A DNA stretch of 64,000 nucleotides from Luxibacter massiliensis (GTDB lineage Bacteria; Bacillota; Clostridia; Lachnospirales; Lachnospiraceae): contig NZ_UWOE01000001.1 in assembly GCF_900604355.1 (NCBI RefSeq), positions 3,100,001-3,164,000 of the forward strand, given 5' to 3'. The notes under the pieces are model-generated. The model ran no database searches. It was not told the DNA's origin and was given only the letters and a program-made list of their open reading frames with translations. Below, in pieces: positions 26,484 to 35,821 of the stretch (positions are counted from its first letter, which is position 1; each line of letters opens with the position of its first letter). The translations under genes were made by a program, and so were the position numbers.

Positions 26484-26495
26484 TTTCTCTCCCTC

Positions 26496-27383
26496 CTAAT
26501 CTTTTCTCATAAAGACGAGCATCAGTCCTGCCGCCATCAAACCGCAGATAAGCAGAATCAATACCGCCACTGCAGAACCATACCCCATATCCCATCCAAT
26601 AAACGCTGTATTATACGTATACAGGTTGATAAACTGTGTAGAGTTTCCAGGGCCCCCTTTGGTCAAAACAAAAGGTTTTTCAAATGTTTTAAATGCATCT
26701 ATGATCCGTATGACAAGTGTTGTAAAAAATACAGTCCGAATCTGTGGAAATGTTATATGTATAAAACGCTGGAACGCATTAGTTCCATCGATATCGCCTG
26801 CATCATATAAATCTAGATCCACTGACTGAAGCCCCGCAAGCAGAAGAACCATAACAAAGGGGGAACTCTGCCATGCCTCCACAAAAATCAGGGAGGGCAT
26901 TGCCCAGGTTGAACTTCCCAGCCAGTTCTGCTCCGGAAGCCCCAGAACAGAGAGAATATAGTTAAATAATCCAAAATCGTTGGAAAACAGTGTCTGCCAG
27001 CAGACCGCAATTGCCACGCCGCACATCAGCGTCGGCAGAATAGATATAGACCTTAGCAATCCTTTAATTTTAATATTACGGTTCAGCATGAGCGCCAGCA
27101 AAAGGCCGAATGTCATACTGAACAGGACAGAGAAAAATGCAAAGATAAAGGTCACCTTTAATGAGTTCAAAACATCAGGACTTTCAAAGACTTTTATATA
27201 ATTGCCCAGTCCTGTAAAGGTCGGTTTCCTTCCAACTGCAGGGTTGTAGTCACAAAAGCTCATTACAATCGTGTAGAGAAGCGGGTATATGGCGCAGACC
27301 GCTGTAAGTAAAAATGCAGGAGCACAAAACAGCAGACCCGTTCTCTGCATTCTTTTTTCCCGCGCACTTTTAATACGTTTCAT
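26496..27383 (-). CDS. Carbohydrate ABC transporter permease (MalF type)
   Basis: 295 residues with six membrane segments. The EAA-like loop reads LYDAGDIDGTNAFQRFIHI, and the KTFEKPFVLTKGGPGNST segment is typical of sugar permeases. It forms the channel with the MalG-type protein. It follows the solute-binding protein gene after a strong hairpin. Confidence 0.92.
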   Translation of the reverse strand: MKRIKSAREKRMQRTGLLFCAPAFLLTAVCAIYPLLYTIVMSFCDYNPAVGRKPTFTGLGNYIKVFESPDVLNSLKVTFIFAFFSVLFSMTFGLLLALMLNRNIKIKGLLRSISILPTLMCGVAIAVCWQTLFSNDFGLFNYILSVLGLPEQNWLGSSTWAMPSLIFVEAWQSSPFVMVLLLAGLQSVDLDLYDAGDIDGTNAFQRFIHITFPQIRTVFFTTLVIRIIDAFKTFEKPFVLTKGGPGNSTQFINLYTYNTAFIGWDMGYGSAVAVLILLICGLMAAGLMLVFMRKD

Positions 27384-27420
27384 AAGTTCTTATACTCCTT
27401 ATCATTTTTTAATCAGGGCT

Positions 27421-27460
27421 GGGCGCCAATATAGGGCGCCCCCCCCTTGCCGCAAGGTTG
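27421..27460 (-). promoter_or_regulatory. Intercistronic hairpins between solute-binding protein and permease genes
   Basis: GGGCGCC-AATATA-GGCGCC(C) at 27421-27441 and CCTTGC/GCAAGG at about 27447-27458. No T tract follows directly. Such stems often protect the upstream mRNA and reduce permease expression relative to the binding protein. Confidence 0.55.
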
Positions 27461-27463
27461 CTT

Positions 27464-28819
27464 TTACTCTTTTAGTTCACCGCTGTCTTTCAGTGCGGTC
27501 TCCGCTTCCTTTGCGGCGGCATCCATTGCTTCTTGTGCCGTCATATCTGTAGTGGCTGCCTGATTGATATATTTTCCGATGATTGCACGGATATTCTCAG
27601 CCTGCGTTACCTGTGGATACAGCCTGGCGTTAGCTAAAGCCTCGTCAAGCACCTTAAGGACTGGATATTTTTCCTGCAGGTCTGCATCACTTGTGACACT
27701 CTTTCTCGTAGGATTACAGTCTCCGCCTGCCTCGATTGTTTTAATCTGAGTATCTTTTGAAGTTGCAAATTTAATAACTTCCCATGCAGCATTCTTATAT
27801 TCTGATGTATCCATGATCACAAAAGACCAGCCGAATGCCAGCGTGCCCCCATCGCCTGGGAGAGGAGCTACAAGGCTGTTCCCTGTAATACTGGACTTTG
27901 ATGGGTCGTTATTGGCCTCTGTATATCTTGCAGGCCAGTGAATCAGCATACCCGCAGAATTACTGAAATATGCCGCCGCCTCATCATTGCCGTTCCATGC
28001 AACGGATGCCGGATTTACTACCTTGTCCTCTTTCAGCCAGTCGATATACATCTGAGCCGCTTCTACCCCGATTTCATCATTAAACGCCGGCGCATTTGTT
28101 TCCTCATCCAAATAGCTGCCTCCCATAGAATACAGAATTGACAGATAGAAGGAATTCGTATTTCCATTTGTAGCCGCATAGTCGATGGAGAGGCCATAAT
28201 CACCAGTGCTTTCGTCTGTCATTGCCTTAGCTGCTTCTCTGAATTCTTCCCATGTAGAAGGGGGATTTTCTGGGTCAAGGCCCGCTGCAAGGAACTTCTC
28301 TTTGTTATAGTGCAGCATCATAATATCTGAACGGTATGGCAGTGCATATGTCTTTCCTTGATAGGCCAGTCCGTTATCAACAAAATCCTCAAAATCCAGC
28401 TCATCGGCATCCCTTTCTATAAAGCCATCAATCGGATAGATCCCCCCCGCATTGGCAAGGGCCGGCACTGTAGCTGACTGGCAGATGACATCATATGACC
28501 CTGCACTGGAAACCGCCTCCGTCATAGCCTGGGTGGGAATATCATTTCCAGTAGACTCTGTAATATTAATTTTAATATTGGGGTACTGTTCCTTAAATTC
28601 TGTCTCAAGCAGTTCCTGCAGCGCCCTTGTCTGGGGACTGGATGGCATTAGCATATTGATGGTAGCTTCTGTCTCAGGATCTAGCTTTTCGGTAAACTCG
28701 AAATCTTCTCCAGCCTCAGCAGAACTGCTGTCCGATCCACTGCCTGAACCGCCGCAGCCTGCCAGCATGGTGATGCCCATGGCACAGACCAGTAATACCG
28801 ATACAATTCTTTTTTTCAT
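27464..28819 (-). CDS. Extracellular solute-binding lipoprotein (carbohydrate ABC transporter)
   Basis: 451 residues. The lipoprotein signal is MKKRIVSVLLVCAMGITMLAG then the lipidated Cys (LAGC), followed by a Gly/Ser linker. The mature protein is a family 1 solute-binding protein (MLMPSSPQTRALQELLETEF, YALPYRSDIMMLHYNKE, PSTWEEFREAAKAM). It catches a sugar or sugar acid outside the membrane for the two permeases downstream. It is first in the operon, with promoter and a palindrome upstream. Confidence 0.93.
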   Translation of the reverse strand: MKKRIVSVLLVCAMGITMLAGCGGSGSGSDSSSAEAGEDFEFTEKLDPETEATINMLMPSSPQTRALQELLETEFKEQYPNIKINITESTGNDIPTQAMTEAVSSAGSYDVICQSATVPALANAGGIYPIDGFIERDADELDFEDFVDNGLAYQGKTYALPYRSDIMMLHYNKEKFLAAGLDPENPPSTWEEFREAAKAMTDESTGDYGLSIDYAATNGNTNSFYLSILYSMGGSYLDEETNAPAFNDEIGVEAAQMYIDWLKEDKVVNPASVAWNGNDEAAAYFSNSAGMLIHWPARYTEANNDPSKSSITGNSLVAPLPGDGGTLAFGWSFVIMDTSEYKNAAWEVIKFATSKDTQIKTIEAGGDCNPTRKSVTSDADLQEKYPVLKVLDEALANARLYPQVTQAENIRAIIGKYINQAATTDMTAQEAMDAAAKEAETALKDSGELKE

Positions 28820-28867
28820 TCTTCATCCTCCTTACATTTCATCCGCTTCCCAAAAACACGGCCATAA

Positions 28868-28882
28868 CATATTAATTAATAT
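28868..28882. promoter_or_regulatory. Palindrome in the leader of the ABC operon
   Basis: TATTAATTAATA is a perfect dyad (within 28868-28882). It lies between the promoter and the ribosome site of the solute-binding protein gene and is a candidate operator. The factor is unknown. Confidence 0.35.
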
Positions 28883-28924
28883 AGAGGGAAACGAATTAAA
28901 TTTTTTATTAATTTTGATGTTTTA

Positions 28925-28953
28925 ATTTTATATATGTCGCTTTTTGTTGTCAA
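28925..28953 (-). promoter_or_regulatory. Sigma-A promoter of the sugar ABC operon
   Basis: Read on the minus strand: TTGACA (28953-28948), 17 bases, TAAAAT (28930-28925). It directs transcription toward 28819. Confidence 0.7.
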
Positions 28954-29194
28954 TTTCACACAATCATCAACACATTCTTACGTTTGTATTATGTAAAAAT
29001 TACAATAAATCTCCAGGCTGCGCCGCTGCATTCCATCAGTTTTTTTTCAGTTCAGGTTTAGCTTTCTTCCTCTTTTTGATTGTGTCAGTCTCTGTTTGAC
29101 AGGTTGACACTCATACTGCCACATTTTTCCCAAAGCTCTTCAAACTGTGTTGTGCAAAACTTTTATTTTAATACTAATCTCCGAAAAAAAACAT
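28954..29194. other. Non-coding gap between ptsI and the ABC operon
   Basis: With the promoter region this makes a 375-base gap (28820-29194). The part nearest ptsI has no open frame with a ribosome site. It holds two short GTGTCA/TGACA-like half dyads (about 29085-29112) but no clear terminator for ptsI. Confidence 0.4.
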
Positions 29195-30919
29195 TTAAAT
29201 TATATCTTTTTCTTTGAATACCCGGCCAATATACTCCAGAACCTCCTCCTGGCTCCCCAGGCCACAGACTGCCTCCGCTATCTGGACTGCCTCCTCAAAG
29301 GTAAATGCAGAAAGCGCCTGTTTCACCCTGGCCATATTAGCCCCGCTCATGCTCATCTTTGTCATTCCCATTCCGGCAAGAACTACTGCTGCTTTTGGAT
29401 TTCCTCCCAGCTCCCCGCAGACTGAGAGTGGTTTGCCCGCCTCTCTGAAGGCTCCCGCAATTCTTCTCAGCACCCGGAACACCGAAGGAGAAAAGCTTTG
29501 GTAATAAGCACATACATCCGCATTCATACGGTCTGCAGCGTGAAGATACTGGGTCAGGTCATTGGTCCCCACACTGGCGAAATCCACTTCCTTTGCCGCC
29601 AGTTCCGCAATTTCTGCAATAGAGGGAATCTCTATCATAATCCCCAATTTTATGTTTTCATCAAAGGGTACCCTCTCCTGGCGAAGTTCTTCCTTTGCCT
29701 CCTCCACCGCTTCCCGTGCTTTTCGGATATCCTCCAGTGACCCTACCATAGGAAACATTAAATTAAGCCTGCCCTCTGCGGAAGCACGCAGTGCGGCCCT
29801 AAGCTGTGTCTTAAATAACTCAGGCTCTGCAAAGCAAAGCCGCAAGGCACGTTTTCCAAGAAAGGGGTTTTCCTCCTTTGGAAGGGAATAATAAGATAAT
29901 GTCTTGTCACCGCCAATATCCAATGTCCGCAGAGTCACAGGCTTCCCCGCCGCGTGCTTTAATACACGTATATAGGCCTTATACTGGTCTTCCTCCGACG
30001 GCATATGGCTGCTGTGCATATACAAGAATTCAGAACGGAACAGTCCGACAAAATCACAATACCGGTACTCTTCACACCACTGGTCAGAACCAATATTGAG
30101 CCCAATCTCAATCTTTTGTCCGTCAGAAAGCAAACCTTCCTGCTCCAGATAATGTTCTGCCTTATTCATACTGTCGAGATAACACTTTCTTTTGTCCTCA
30201 AATTCCTGTTTTAATTCTACTTCTGGGGAGGAATATATGCATCCCTCCAAGGCATCCAGTATGCACTCCTCCCCCTCTTTTAGTGTATCCAGCAGGCTAG
30301 GCACCCCAAGAACAGCGGGAATCTTATAACTCCTCGCCAGTATGGCTGAATGGGAGGTCATCCCGCCTATTTCCGTTACAATTCCCAATACATTTCTTTT
30401 ATCCATAGTTGCTGTATCTGACGGCAGCAGGTCATGCGCAGCAATAATAGAAGGACCGGGAAGTGCGGAAAGATCCTGCGCTTTCTTCCCTTGGAGAACC
30501 CGAAGAATTCTGCCGCTTACATCCCGCATGTCCGCTACCCTTTCCTGGAACAGACTGTCTTCTATGTTTCCTAGTAACGCTATATATTTATCATATACCT
30601 TTTTTACTGCGCAGTCTGGAAACAAAAGTTCATCTGCTATTGCCCCATGGATTTCCTCCGCCATCTCCTCGTCTTCCAGAATCTCCAGATGTGCCTCTAT
30701 GATCTCTGCTTTGTCGTCTCCAGTTTCCCGCATTTTTTGGATGACTTCAGCCAGTTCTTCCGCAGCCTTTTTCACGGCAGCGTCAAATTCAGCAAGCCTG
30801 GCTTCCTTCTCTTCCTGGGGGAAATGTCCTTCTTCCACAATGCAGGAAGAAGGCCTGTAAATATATACTTTTCCAGCCGCAATTCCCTGGGATACGGCAG
30901 TCCCTTCTAATTTCACCAT
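29195..30919 (-). CDS. ptsI: PTS enzyme I (phosphoenolpyruvate-protein phosphotransferase)
   Basis: 574 residues from ATG 30919 (AAAGGAGAAGG upstream). The phosphorylated His is in GGMTSHSAILARS. The PEP-binding barrel has TLRTLDIGGDKTLSYY, IMIEIPSIAEIAEL, DFASVGTNDLTQYLHAADR and the catalytic Cys in LSVCGELGG. It takes phosphate from PEP and passes it to HPr. The gene stands at the end of a sugar-acid operon and apart from the HPr gene, instead of the usual ptsH-ptsI pair. Confidence 0.95.
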   Translation of the reverse strand: MVKLEGTAVSQGIAAGKVYIYRPSSCIVEEGHFPQEEKEARLAEFDAAVKKAAEELAEVIQKMRETGDDKAEIIEAHLEILEDEEMAEEIHGAIADELLFPDCAVKKVYDKYIALLGNIEDSLFQERVADMRDVSGRILRVLQGKKAQDLSALPGPSIIAAHDLLPSDTATMDKRNVLGIVTEIGGMTSHSAILARSYKIPAVLGVPSLLDTLKEGEECILDALEGCIYSSPEVELKQEFEDKRKCYLDSMNKAEHYLEQEGLLSDGQKIEIGLNIGSDQWCEEYRYCDFVGLFRSEFLYMHSSHMPSEEDQYKAYIRVLKHAAGKPVTLRTLDIGGDKTLSYYSLPKEENPFLGKRALRLCFAEPELFKTQLRAALRASAEGRLNLMFPMVGSLEDIRKAREAVEEAKEELRQERVPFDENIKLGIMIEIPSIAEIAELAAKEVDFASVGTNDLTQYLHAADRMNADVCAYYQSFSPSVFRVLRRIAGAFREAGKPLSVCGELGGNPKAAVVLAGMGMTKMSMSGANMARVKQALSAFTFEEAVQIAEAVCGLGSQEEVLEYIGRVFKEKDII

Positions 30920-30986
30920 AATATGCCTTCTCCTTTCTTCCAAAATGTGTGTACTGTATCACTAAATAAAGAGTATCCCTCAGGGC

Positions 30987-31109
30987 ATACCCAAAGGGCG
31001 CCCCTTGGGCGGAACCTTGCCTGACACAGGCAGTTCAATAAGCACAGCCTTATCGGAGGGAGTCCGCCCGTCCCCATGGGACATGCCTTAAGGGGTGTTC
31101 TTTAGGTAT
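30987..31109. repeat. Dispersed palindromic repeat, copy A
   Basis: A 123-base element. Its ends form an imperfect inverted repeat: ATACCCAAAGGGCGCCCC at the left, and the complement of ATACCTAAAGAACACCCC at the right (4 mismatches in 18). The interior holds further GC-rich dyads. Related sequence occurs at 59473-59573, and end-like motifs at 41610-41627 and 23278-23293. Confidence 0.55.
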
Positions 31110-31165
31110 AAAAATACGCACTGGTACTACCCAGAAAAGGCTAATATACCAGTGCGTTTTAAAAA
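31110..31165. terminator. Terminator after HpaI-type aldolase gene
   Basis: ACGCACTGGTA (about 31111-31121) pairs with TACCAGTGCGT (about 31146-31156). On the minus strand ATTTTTATACC follows. It lies 10-60 bases past the stop of the aldolase gene. Confidence 0.8.
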
Positions 31166-31173
31166 GTAGGACT

Positions 31174-31980
31174 CTATTTATCCAAAAATTCTTTTTTTGC
31201 TTCTTCTACGATGCCAATATGATCTCTCACGCGTGTTGCAAGGTAACTCATATCAAATCCCAGTACAAAAGTTACACTGAGTCCATAGGACATCCACTTT
31301 TTCATTAATTCTTTATCCTCTCCCGGGAATACCAGAATCGGTTTGTTATATTTCTTGCAAACTTCAGCCGCCTCAAACAGCATTTCTCTTACGCGGGGAT
31401 CTGCTTCCTGTCCTGGAATTCCCATATCCATGGATAAATCTCCAGGCCCTAAATCCAGCATATCTACGCCTTCCACCTGGCAGATTTCTTCGATGTTGCG
31501 GCATGCCTCCTGTGTCTCAATGGTCATAATCTTAACTAACCCGCTGTCTACTTTGTCACGGCTCTTTGCATATTCAGCAGAACTTAGCAGTCCATAATCC
31601 GCTGCCCTCTGGGGGCCGAACCCACGCACGCCGTACGGAGGATAACTGCATGCCTCTACAGCCTTGCGCGCGTCTTCTGCAGTATTAATCATCGGGAAGA
31701 TAATCCCGTCCGCGCCCATATCCAGAAGCGGTTTTAAGTCTACAGGGTTACTGGAGCGCATACGGAGGATAGCTGCCGCACCGCCTGCACGGGTACCAAT
31801 AATCATATTCTGCATATCGTGATAGTCATTGGCCGGATGCTCTGCATCACACCATACGAAGTCTACTCCTGTCATTGCCAGCATTTCTGCTACCATTGGA
31901 TCCGGGTTTGATGTACTGAATGCTGTGATGACCTCTTTGTTTTCCATTTTTTGTCTGAGTCTGTTTAAATACTTATCCAT
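31174..31980 (-). CDS. HpcH/HpaI-family aldolase
   Basis: 268 residues, a class II pyruvate aldolase barrel. It shows VDFVWCDAEHPANDYHDM, the substrate Arg in AILRMRSS, GADGIIFPMINTAEDA, metal Glu in MTIETQEA and Asp in DLGPGDLSMDMG. It cleaves 2-keto-3-deoxy sugar acids or 4-hydroxy-2-oxo acids to pyruvate plus an aldehyde. Neighbouring dehydrogenases and a TIM-barrel isomerase suggest a sugar-acid route ending here. AAAGGAG precedes the ATG. Confidence 0.9.
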   Translation of the reverse strand: MDKYLNRLRQKMENKEVITAFSTSNPDPMVAEMLAMTGVDFVWCDAEHPANDYHDMQNMIIGTRAGGAAAILRMRSSNPVDLKPLLDMGADGIIFPMINTAEDARKAVEACSYPPYGVRGFGPQRAADYGLLSSAEYAKSRDKVDSGLVKIMTIETQEACRNIEEICQVEGVDMLDLGPGDLSMDMGIPGQEADPRVREMLFEAAEVCKKYNKPILVFPGEDKELMKKWMSYGLSVTFVLGFDMSYLATRVRDHIGIVEEAKKEFLDK

Positions 31981-32099
31981 TTTTTTCTCCTTTCAGAATC
32001 TGTTATGATATCTATGTTAATAAAGCATAACCTTGTTAAACAGTTACTGCTAATTCCCCATTCAGAACCGGCCATGAGGATGCCTGCCACTTCCATACT

Positions 32100-33152
32100 T
32101 TAATTGGGATACTGTATTACCTTTTCCAGAGTGCCTTTCTTAGCGGACTCTGCGATTGCGATGGACACTGCCAGAGAATTATAGCCATCTATGCCGGTAA
32201 TCAGGGGATCTCTGTCTTCCAGAATAGAGTCAATAAACTCGTCATCTATGCCAGTCTTAATAGGATGCTCATTTGTGCCGACCCCGGCTACCTTGTAGCA
32301 CTCTTCACTGCCGTCGGGATAAGTAATTTTCACCAGGAAGTCCTCATCCACCATAACATTTAAAATACCATTCTTGCAGTATACAACAAGGCTGTTGTCC
32401 TCCGGGCCATAATAAGTCCAGCTTGTGGCAATGGTACCAATAATACCGCTCTTACTTCTTAAAATCGCGACCATATTATCCGCCACTTCTACCGGCTCAC
32501 CATTTGGCTTTGTCTTGTCACACACGGCTGTGAATGCAGACGCATCCTCAAACTCCTCCTCCAAAAGCCAGCGGAGTAAATCCAGTTTATGTACGCCTAA
32601 ATCCGCAATACATCCATATTCATTTAAATTTTTATCAAAGAACCAGGAACCTGTATTCCCGTCAACCGCCCAGTATTCTGCCCCAGGATGCCCGAATTTT
32701 GTACTGAAGGTCAGAACTTTTCCCAGCTTTCCTGACTTTAAGATTTCTTTTGCCTTTTTAAATGCCGCAGACATTCTCTGATTCTGTGCTACCATCAGTT
32801 TCTTTCCTGACTTCTCTGCCGCCTGGATAATACGTTTTCCAGACTCCAGTGAGGTAGTGAGGGGTTTCTCACATAATACATGGATTCCCGCATTCAATGC
32901 TGCAATGGCAGTCTCCTCATGTGTCGCGTTATCTGCACAGATGACCATGGCGTCTGGCTTTACTTTTTCGATAATCTCTTTATAATCACCGCACACAACA
33001 CCACCGTACAGTTTTGCCATATCCTCTGCACGTTCTTTCACATAGTCAGTACATGCCACAATCTCCACATTGGGGTTTTCAGCCATTTCCGGGAAATGCC
33101 GTTTTATGGCAATCATCCCGCAGCCTACAATCGCAACTCTAAGTTTTTCCAT
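32100..33152 (-). CDS. Gfo/Idh/MocA-family oxidoreductase
   Basis: 350 residues. An N-terminal Rossmann fold (VAIVGCGMIAIKRHF) is followed by HVLCEKPLTTSLESGK with the conserved Lys of the EKP motif. The C-terminal alpha/beta domain contains YGCIADLGVHKLDLLRW, with the active-site Asp/His pair (D-x3-H). It carries out NAD(P)-linked oxidation or reduction of a sugar or inositol hydroxyl. It lies between the 2-hydroxyacid dehydrogenase and the aldolase genes of one operon. Confidence 0.92.
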   Translation of the reverse strand: MEKLRVAIVGCGMIAIKRHFPEMAENPNVEIVACTDYVKERAEDMAKLYGGVVCGDYKEIIEKVKPDAMVICADNATHEETAIAALNAGIHVLCEKPLTTSLESGKRIIQAAEKSGKKLMVAQNQRMSAAFKKAKEILKSGKLGKVLTFSTKFGHPGAEYWAVDGNTGSWFFDKNLNEYGCIADLGVHKLDLLRWLLEEEFEDASAFTAVCDKTKPNGEPVEVADNMVAILRSKSGIIGTIATSWTYYGPEDNSLVVYCKNGILNVMVDEDFLVKITYPDGSEECYKVAGVGTNEHPIKTGIDDEFIDSILEDRDPLITGIDGYNSLAVSIAIAESAKKGTLEKVIQYPN

Positions 33153-33218
33153 CTTGTTTTTTCCTCCTTGATTTCTACATGCCTGGCAGGCACTTTTTGT
33201 TTAGTTTTGTACCATGTT

Positions 33219-34184
33219 TTATTTATTTACAACATTGACAGGTTTCCCGCCCAACCATGCTTTTAGATTTTCCTCTGCACAGTCCATGATGCGCTGGCGG
33301 CTTTCCTTAGGGGCCCAACTAATATGTGGCGTAATAATACAGTTTTTTGCCTTCAGCAGTGGATTGTCCCCCCGGATCGGCTCTGTGGATACTACGTCCA
33401 GAGCGGCTGCCAGGACTTTTCCACTGTTGAGGGCATCCGCAAGATCTTGTTCCACAATCAGCGGCCCCCGGCTGTTATTAAGGATGATGACATTATCCTT
33501 CATCCTGCCAATGGTGTCTTTATTGATAATTCCCTCTGTGTCTGGGAAGAGAGGGCAGTGCAGGGCAATCACGTGGGACTCTTTAAGCAGGGTATCTAAA
33601 GCTACATACTGTGCAATCCCTCGCCCTGTATCATTTTGAACTGTGTCATAAGCAAGCACTTCCATGCCCAATGCCTTTGCAAGAACTCCTGTCCTCTGGC
33701 CAATCCTCCCAAAGCCAATGATCCCCATGGTCTTACCGGAAAGTTCAATCAGGGGGTAATCCCAGAAACACCAGTCGGGGTTATTCTCCCAACGGCCCTC
33801 CTTTACCGCCTCCCCATGGTGCCCAATATGGTGGCATACTTCCAAAAGCAGGGCAATGGCAAACTGGCTGACTGAATCAGTTCCGTAGGCGGGCACATTA
33901 GTCACTGGTATCCCCTTTTCCCTGGCATATGTATAATCAACCACATTGTACCCTGTGGCAAGAACACTGATCAGCTTCATGCCAGGACAGCTGTCAATGA
34001 CATTTTTGGTTATGGGAGTCTTGTTGGTATAGACTACCTCCGCCTCTCCAATCCTGCTGATAATTTCAGCCTCATCAGTCAGTGACGTCCGGTCATACAC
34101 TGTCAGTTCCCCCAGGGAAGATATCCCTTCCCAGCTTAAATCGCCGGGATTTTCTGTATATCCATCTAATACTACAATTTTCAA
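33219..34184 (-). CDS. D-2-hydroxyacid dehydrogenase (glycerate/hydroxypyruvate type)
   Basis: 321 residues, TTG start with AGGAGG seven bases upstream. The NAD-binding motif is MGIIGFGRIGQR. Catalytic residues are Arg in LNNSRGPLIVE, Glu in VVSTEPIRGDNP and His in TPHISWAPKES. It reduces a 2-keto acid to a D-2-hydroxy acid, or the reverse. It most resembles glycerate dehydrogenases. With the pyruvate aldolase downstream it could reduce tartronate semialdehyde or hydroxypyruvate; this is inference. Confidence 0.9.
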   Translation of the reverse strand: MKIVVLDGYTENPGDLSWEGISSLGELTVYDRTSLTDEAEIISRIGEAEVVYTNKTPITKNVIDSCPGMKLISVLATGYNVVDYTYAREKGIPVTNVPAYGTDSVSQFAIALLLEVCHHIGHHGEAVKEGRWENNPDWCFWDYPLIELSGKTMGIIGFGRIGQRTGVLAKALGMEVLAYDTVQNDTGRGIAQYVALDTLLKESHVIALHCPLFPDTEGIINKDTIGRMKDNVIILNNSRGPLIVEQDLADALNSGKVLAAALDVVSTEPIRGDNPLLKAKNCIITPHISWAPKESRQRIMDCAEENLKAWLGGKPVNVVNK

Positions 34185-34204
34185 TGCTTCTCCTCCTATC
34201 CTTT

Positions 34205-35119
34205 TCAGATTACAAACTGCCTCATATATTTTTCTGAGAGTTTCAGGCTATCCAGGATTTTTTCCCTGCTGGACTCAAATGCCCGGTCCTCCACCTCAAT
34301 ACATGCATATCCGTCATACCCAATATCCGTTAAAGCAGATACATATCTGCCCCAGTCCACATCCCCAAGGCCCGGCAGCTTCGGACTCATATATTGGAGG
34401 GGGTATGCCATTGTACCCACATCTTTGAGTTTCTCTGGATAAAGTTTAATATCCTTGAAATGTACATGGAAAATCTTGTCCTTAAATTCATAAAGAGGTT
34501 CTGTGTAGTCCATCATCTGCCATACGAAATGGCTTGGGTCGTAATTAATCCCCAGATTCTCTGACGGCAGAATTTCAAAGATTTTCCTCCAGACTGCCGG
34601 CGTGGTAAATATATTTTGCCCGCCAGGCCACTGACCGCTGTCAAAAAGCATAGGGCAATTCTCTATGGCAATTTTTACACCTTTCTCCTCTGCCAGCTTA
34701 AGAATAGGCGGCCAGATTGTTCCGGCCAGCTTAAGGTTCTCTTCCACATTCTTGTACTGGTCTCTCCCGATAAATGTGCTGACCATATTGACGCCCAGCC
34801 GGGCGCTGGCATCAATAACTTTTTTCAAGTGTTCTACGGCTGCTTTCTGCTTCTCTGGATTGTGATCCATTGGGTTGGGGTAAAAAGCAAGGGAAGATAT
34901 CTCCACCTTTCTTTTCGCACAATAGTCTTTAATATACGAGATTTTAGCATCATCTAAGTTCTCCACATCAATATGGCTGACTCCGGCATAGCGTCTCTCG
35001 CTCCCGCCCTTGGGCCAGCAAGCGGCTTCTACACATTCCAGGCCCAGGCTTGCCGCCGTGTCAATCATTTCTTCAAAATTCCACCCGTCCAAAATGGCGG
35101 AAATAAATCCCAGTTTCAT
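34205..35119 (-). CDS. Sugar phosphate isomerase/epimerase (AP-endonuclease-2-like TIM barrel)
   Basis: 304 residues. The barrel begins MKLGFISAILDGWNFEEMI. It has likely metal ligands in KIAIENCPML (Glu), NYDPSHFVWQ (Asp, His), HVHFKDIKLY (His) and YACIEVEDR (Glu). Such enzymes isomerise keto sugars or inosose derivatives. The companion Gfo/Idh/MocA gene makes an inositol- or hexose-type oxidation-isomerisation pathway plausible. AAAAGGAGGAG precedes the ATG. Confidence 0.88.
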   Translation of the reverse strand: MKLGFISAILDGWNFEEMIDTAASLGLECVEAACWPKGGSERRYAGVSHIDVENLDDAKISYIKDYCAKRKVEISSLAFYPNPMDHNPEKQKAAVEHLKKVIDASARLGVNMVSTFIGRDQYKNVEENLKLAGTIWPPILKLAEEKGVKIAIENCPMLFDSGQWPGGQNIFTTPAVWRKIFEILPSENLGINYDPSHFVWQMMDYTEPLYEFKDKIFHVHFKDIKLYPEKLKDVGTMAYPLQYMSPKLPGLGDVDWGRYVSALTDIGYDGYACIEVEDRAFESSREKILDSLKLSEKYMRQFVI

Positions 35120-35133
35120 AGAACTCCTCCTTT

Positions 35134-35817
35134 TTATTTTTCTTGTACGTCACACATAAGTTTATATCTTCTGGAGCGCAGCAGGTTTGTAAAAGAAAAC
35201 GGGTCCCCCGGTAATTCTTCTGAAAGCAATCCACCCGCTGCAACGTCCACTGTCTGGTGGCAATCTGAACCCGCTGTCCGGATCAGTCCATAGGCCGCGG
35301 CATATTCATCTGCCCGCTCATTGAAATTTTCATGCCGAGGACTGCCATTATATACTTCTACCCCGTCCAGGTAACACGCAATTGCGGGAGTACACTTCCG
35401 CCGGTAGGGATGGGCCTGGATGACCAGCACTCCCTCTTTCCTGGCAAAGGATGCAAAGTTGGAAATCCCCATGCGGAATATCATTTCAGGGTTTCTTAAA
35501 AATTCTTTCCTAAACCCATAAATCAGGTAGTCGTTCTCGCATTCGTCAAAGCGTACCTCTGCTCCCTGATATACAATAATTCCATACTTCCTGCACTCTG
35601 CAGCTACTCTTTTATACCCCTCCAGGAATCTCTCCACTTTATCTTCCCCAGACTGTAGATCTACTCCCAGGTGGGCAAATGTAGTTCTGTTATAATGGTC
35701 GGTCACGGCAATCCCATGATAGCCTGCCTCGTGATATGCCCTTGCCAGCGCCTTTGCATCCATCCGCCCGCATTTGCTGATATGGCTGGTGTGGAGGTGT
35801 GTCTCAATTTTATACAT
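35134..35817 (-). CDS. PHP-domain metal-dependent phosphoesterase-like protein
   Basis: 227 residues from ATG 35817 (MYKIETHLHTSH), with GTGGAG upstream; an in-frame GTG at 35832 overlaps the HPr gene. The PHP motifs are HLHTSHIS, GIAVTDHYN, GAEVRF, VIQAHPYR and AGSDCHQ, a complete set of metal ligands. It probably hydrolyses a phosphate ester. It lies between the HPr gene and the isomerase gene, in an operon with no obvious sugar kinase. Confidence 0.87.
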   Translation of the reverse strand: MYKIETHLHTSHISKCGRMDAKALARAYHEAGYHGIAVTDHYNRTTFAHLGVDLQSGEDKVERFLEGYKRVAAECRKYGIIVYQGAEVRFDECENDYLIYGFRKEFLRNPEMIFRMGISNFASFARKEGVLVIQAHPYRRKCTPAIACYLDGVEVYNGSPRHENFNERADEYAAAYGLIRTAGSDCHQTVDVAAGGLLSEELPGDPFSFTNLLRSRRYKLMCDVQEK

Positions 35818-35821
35818 GCCG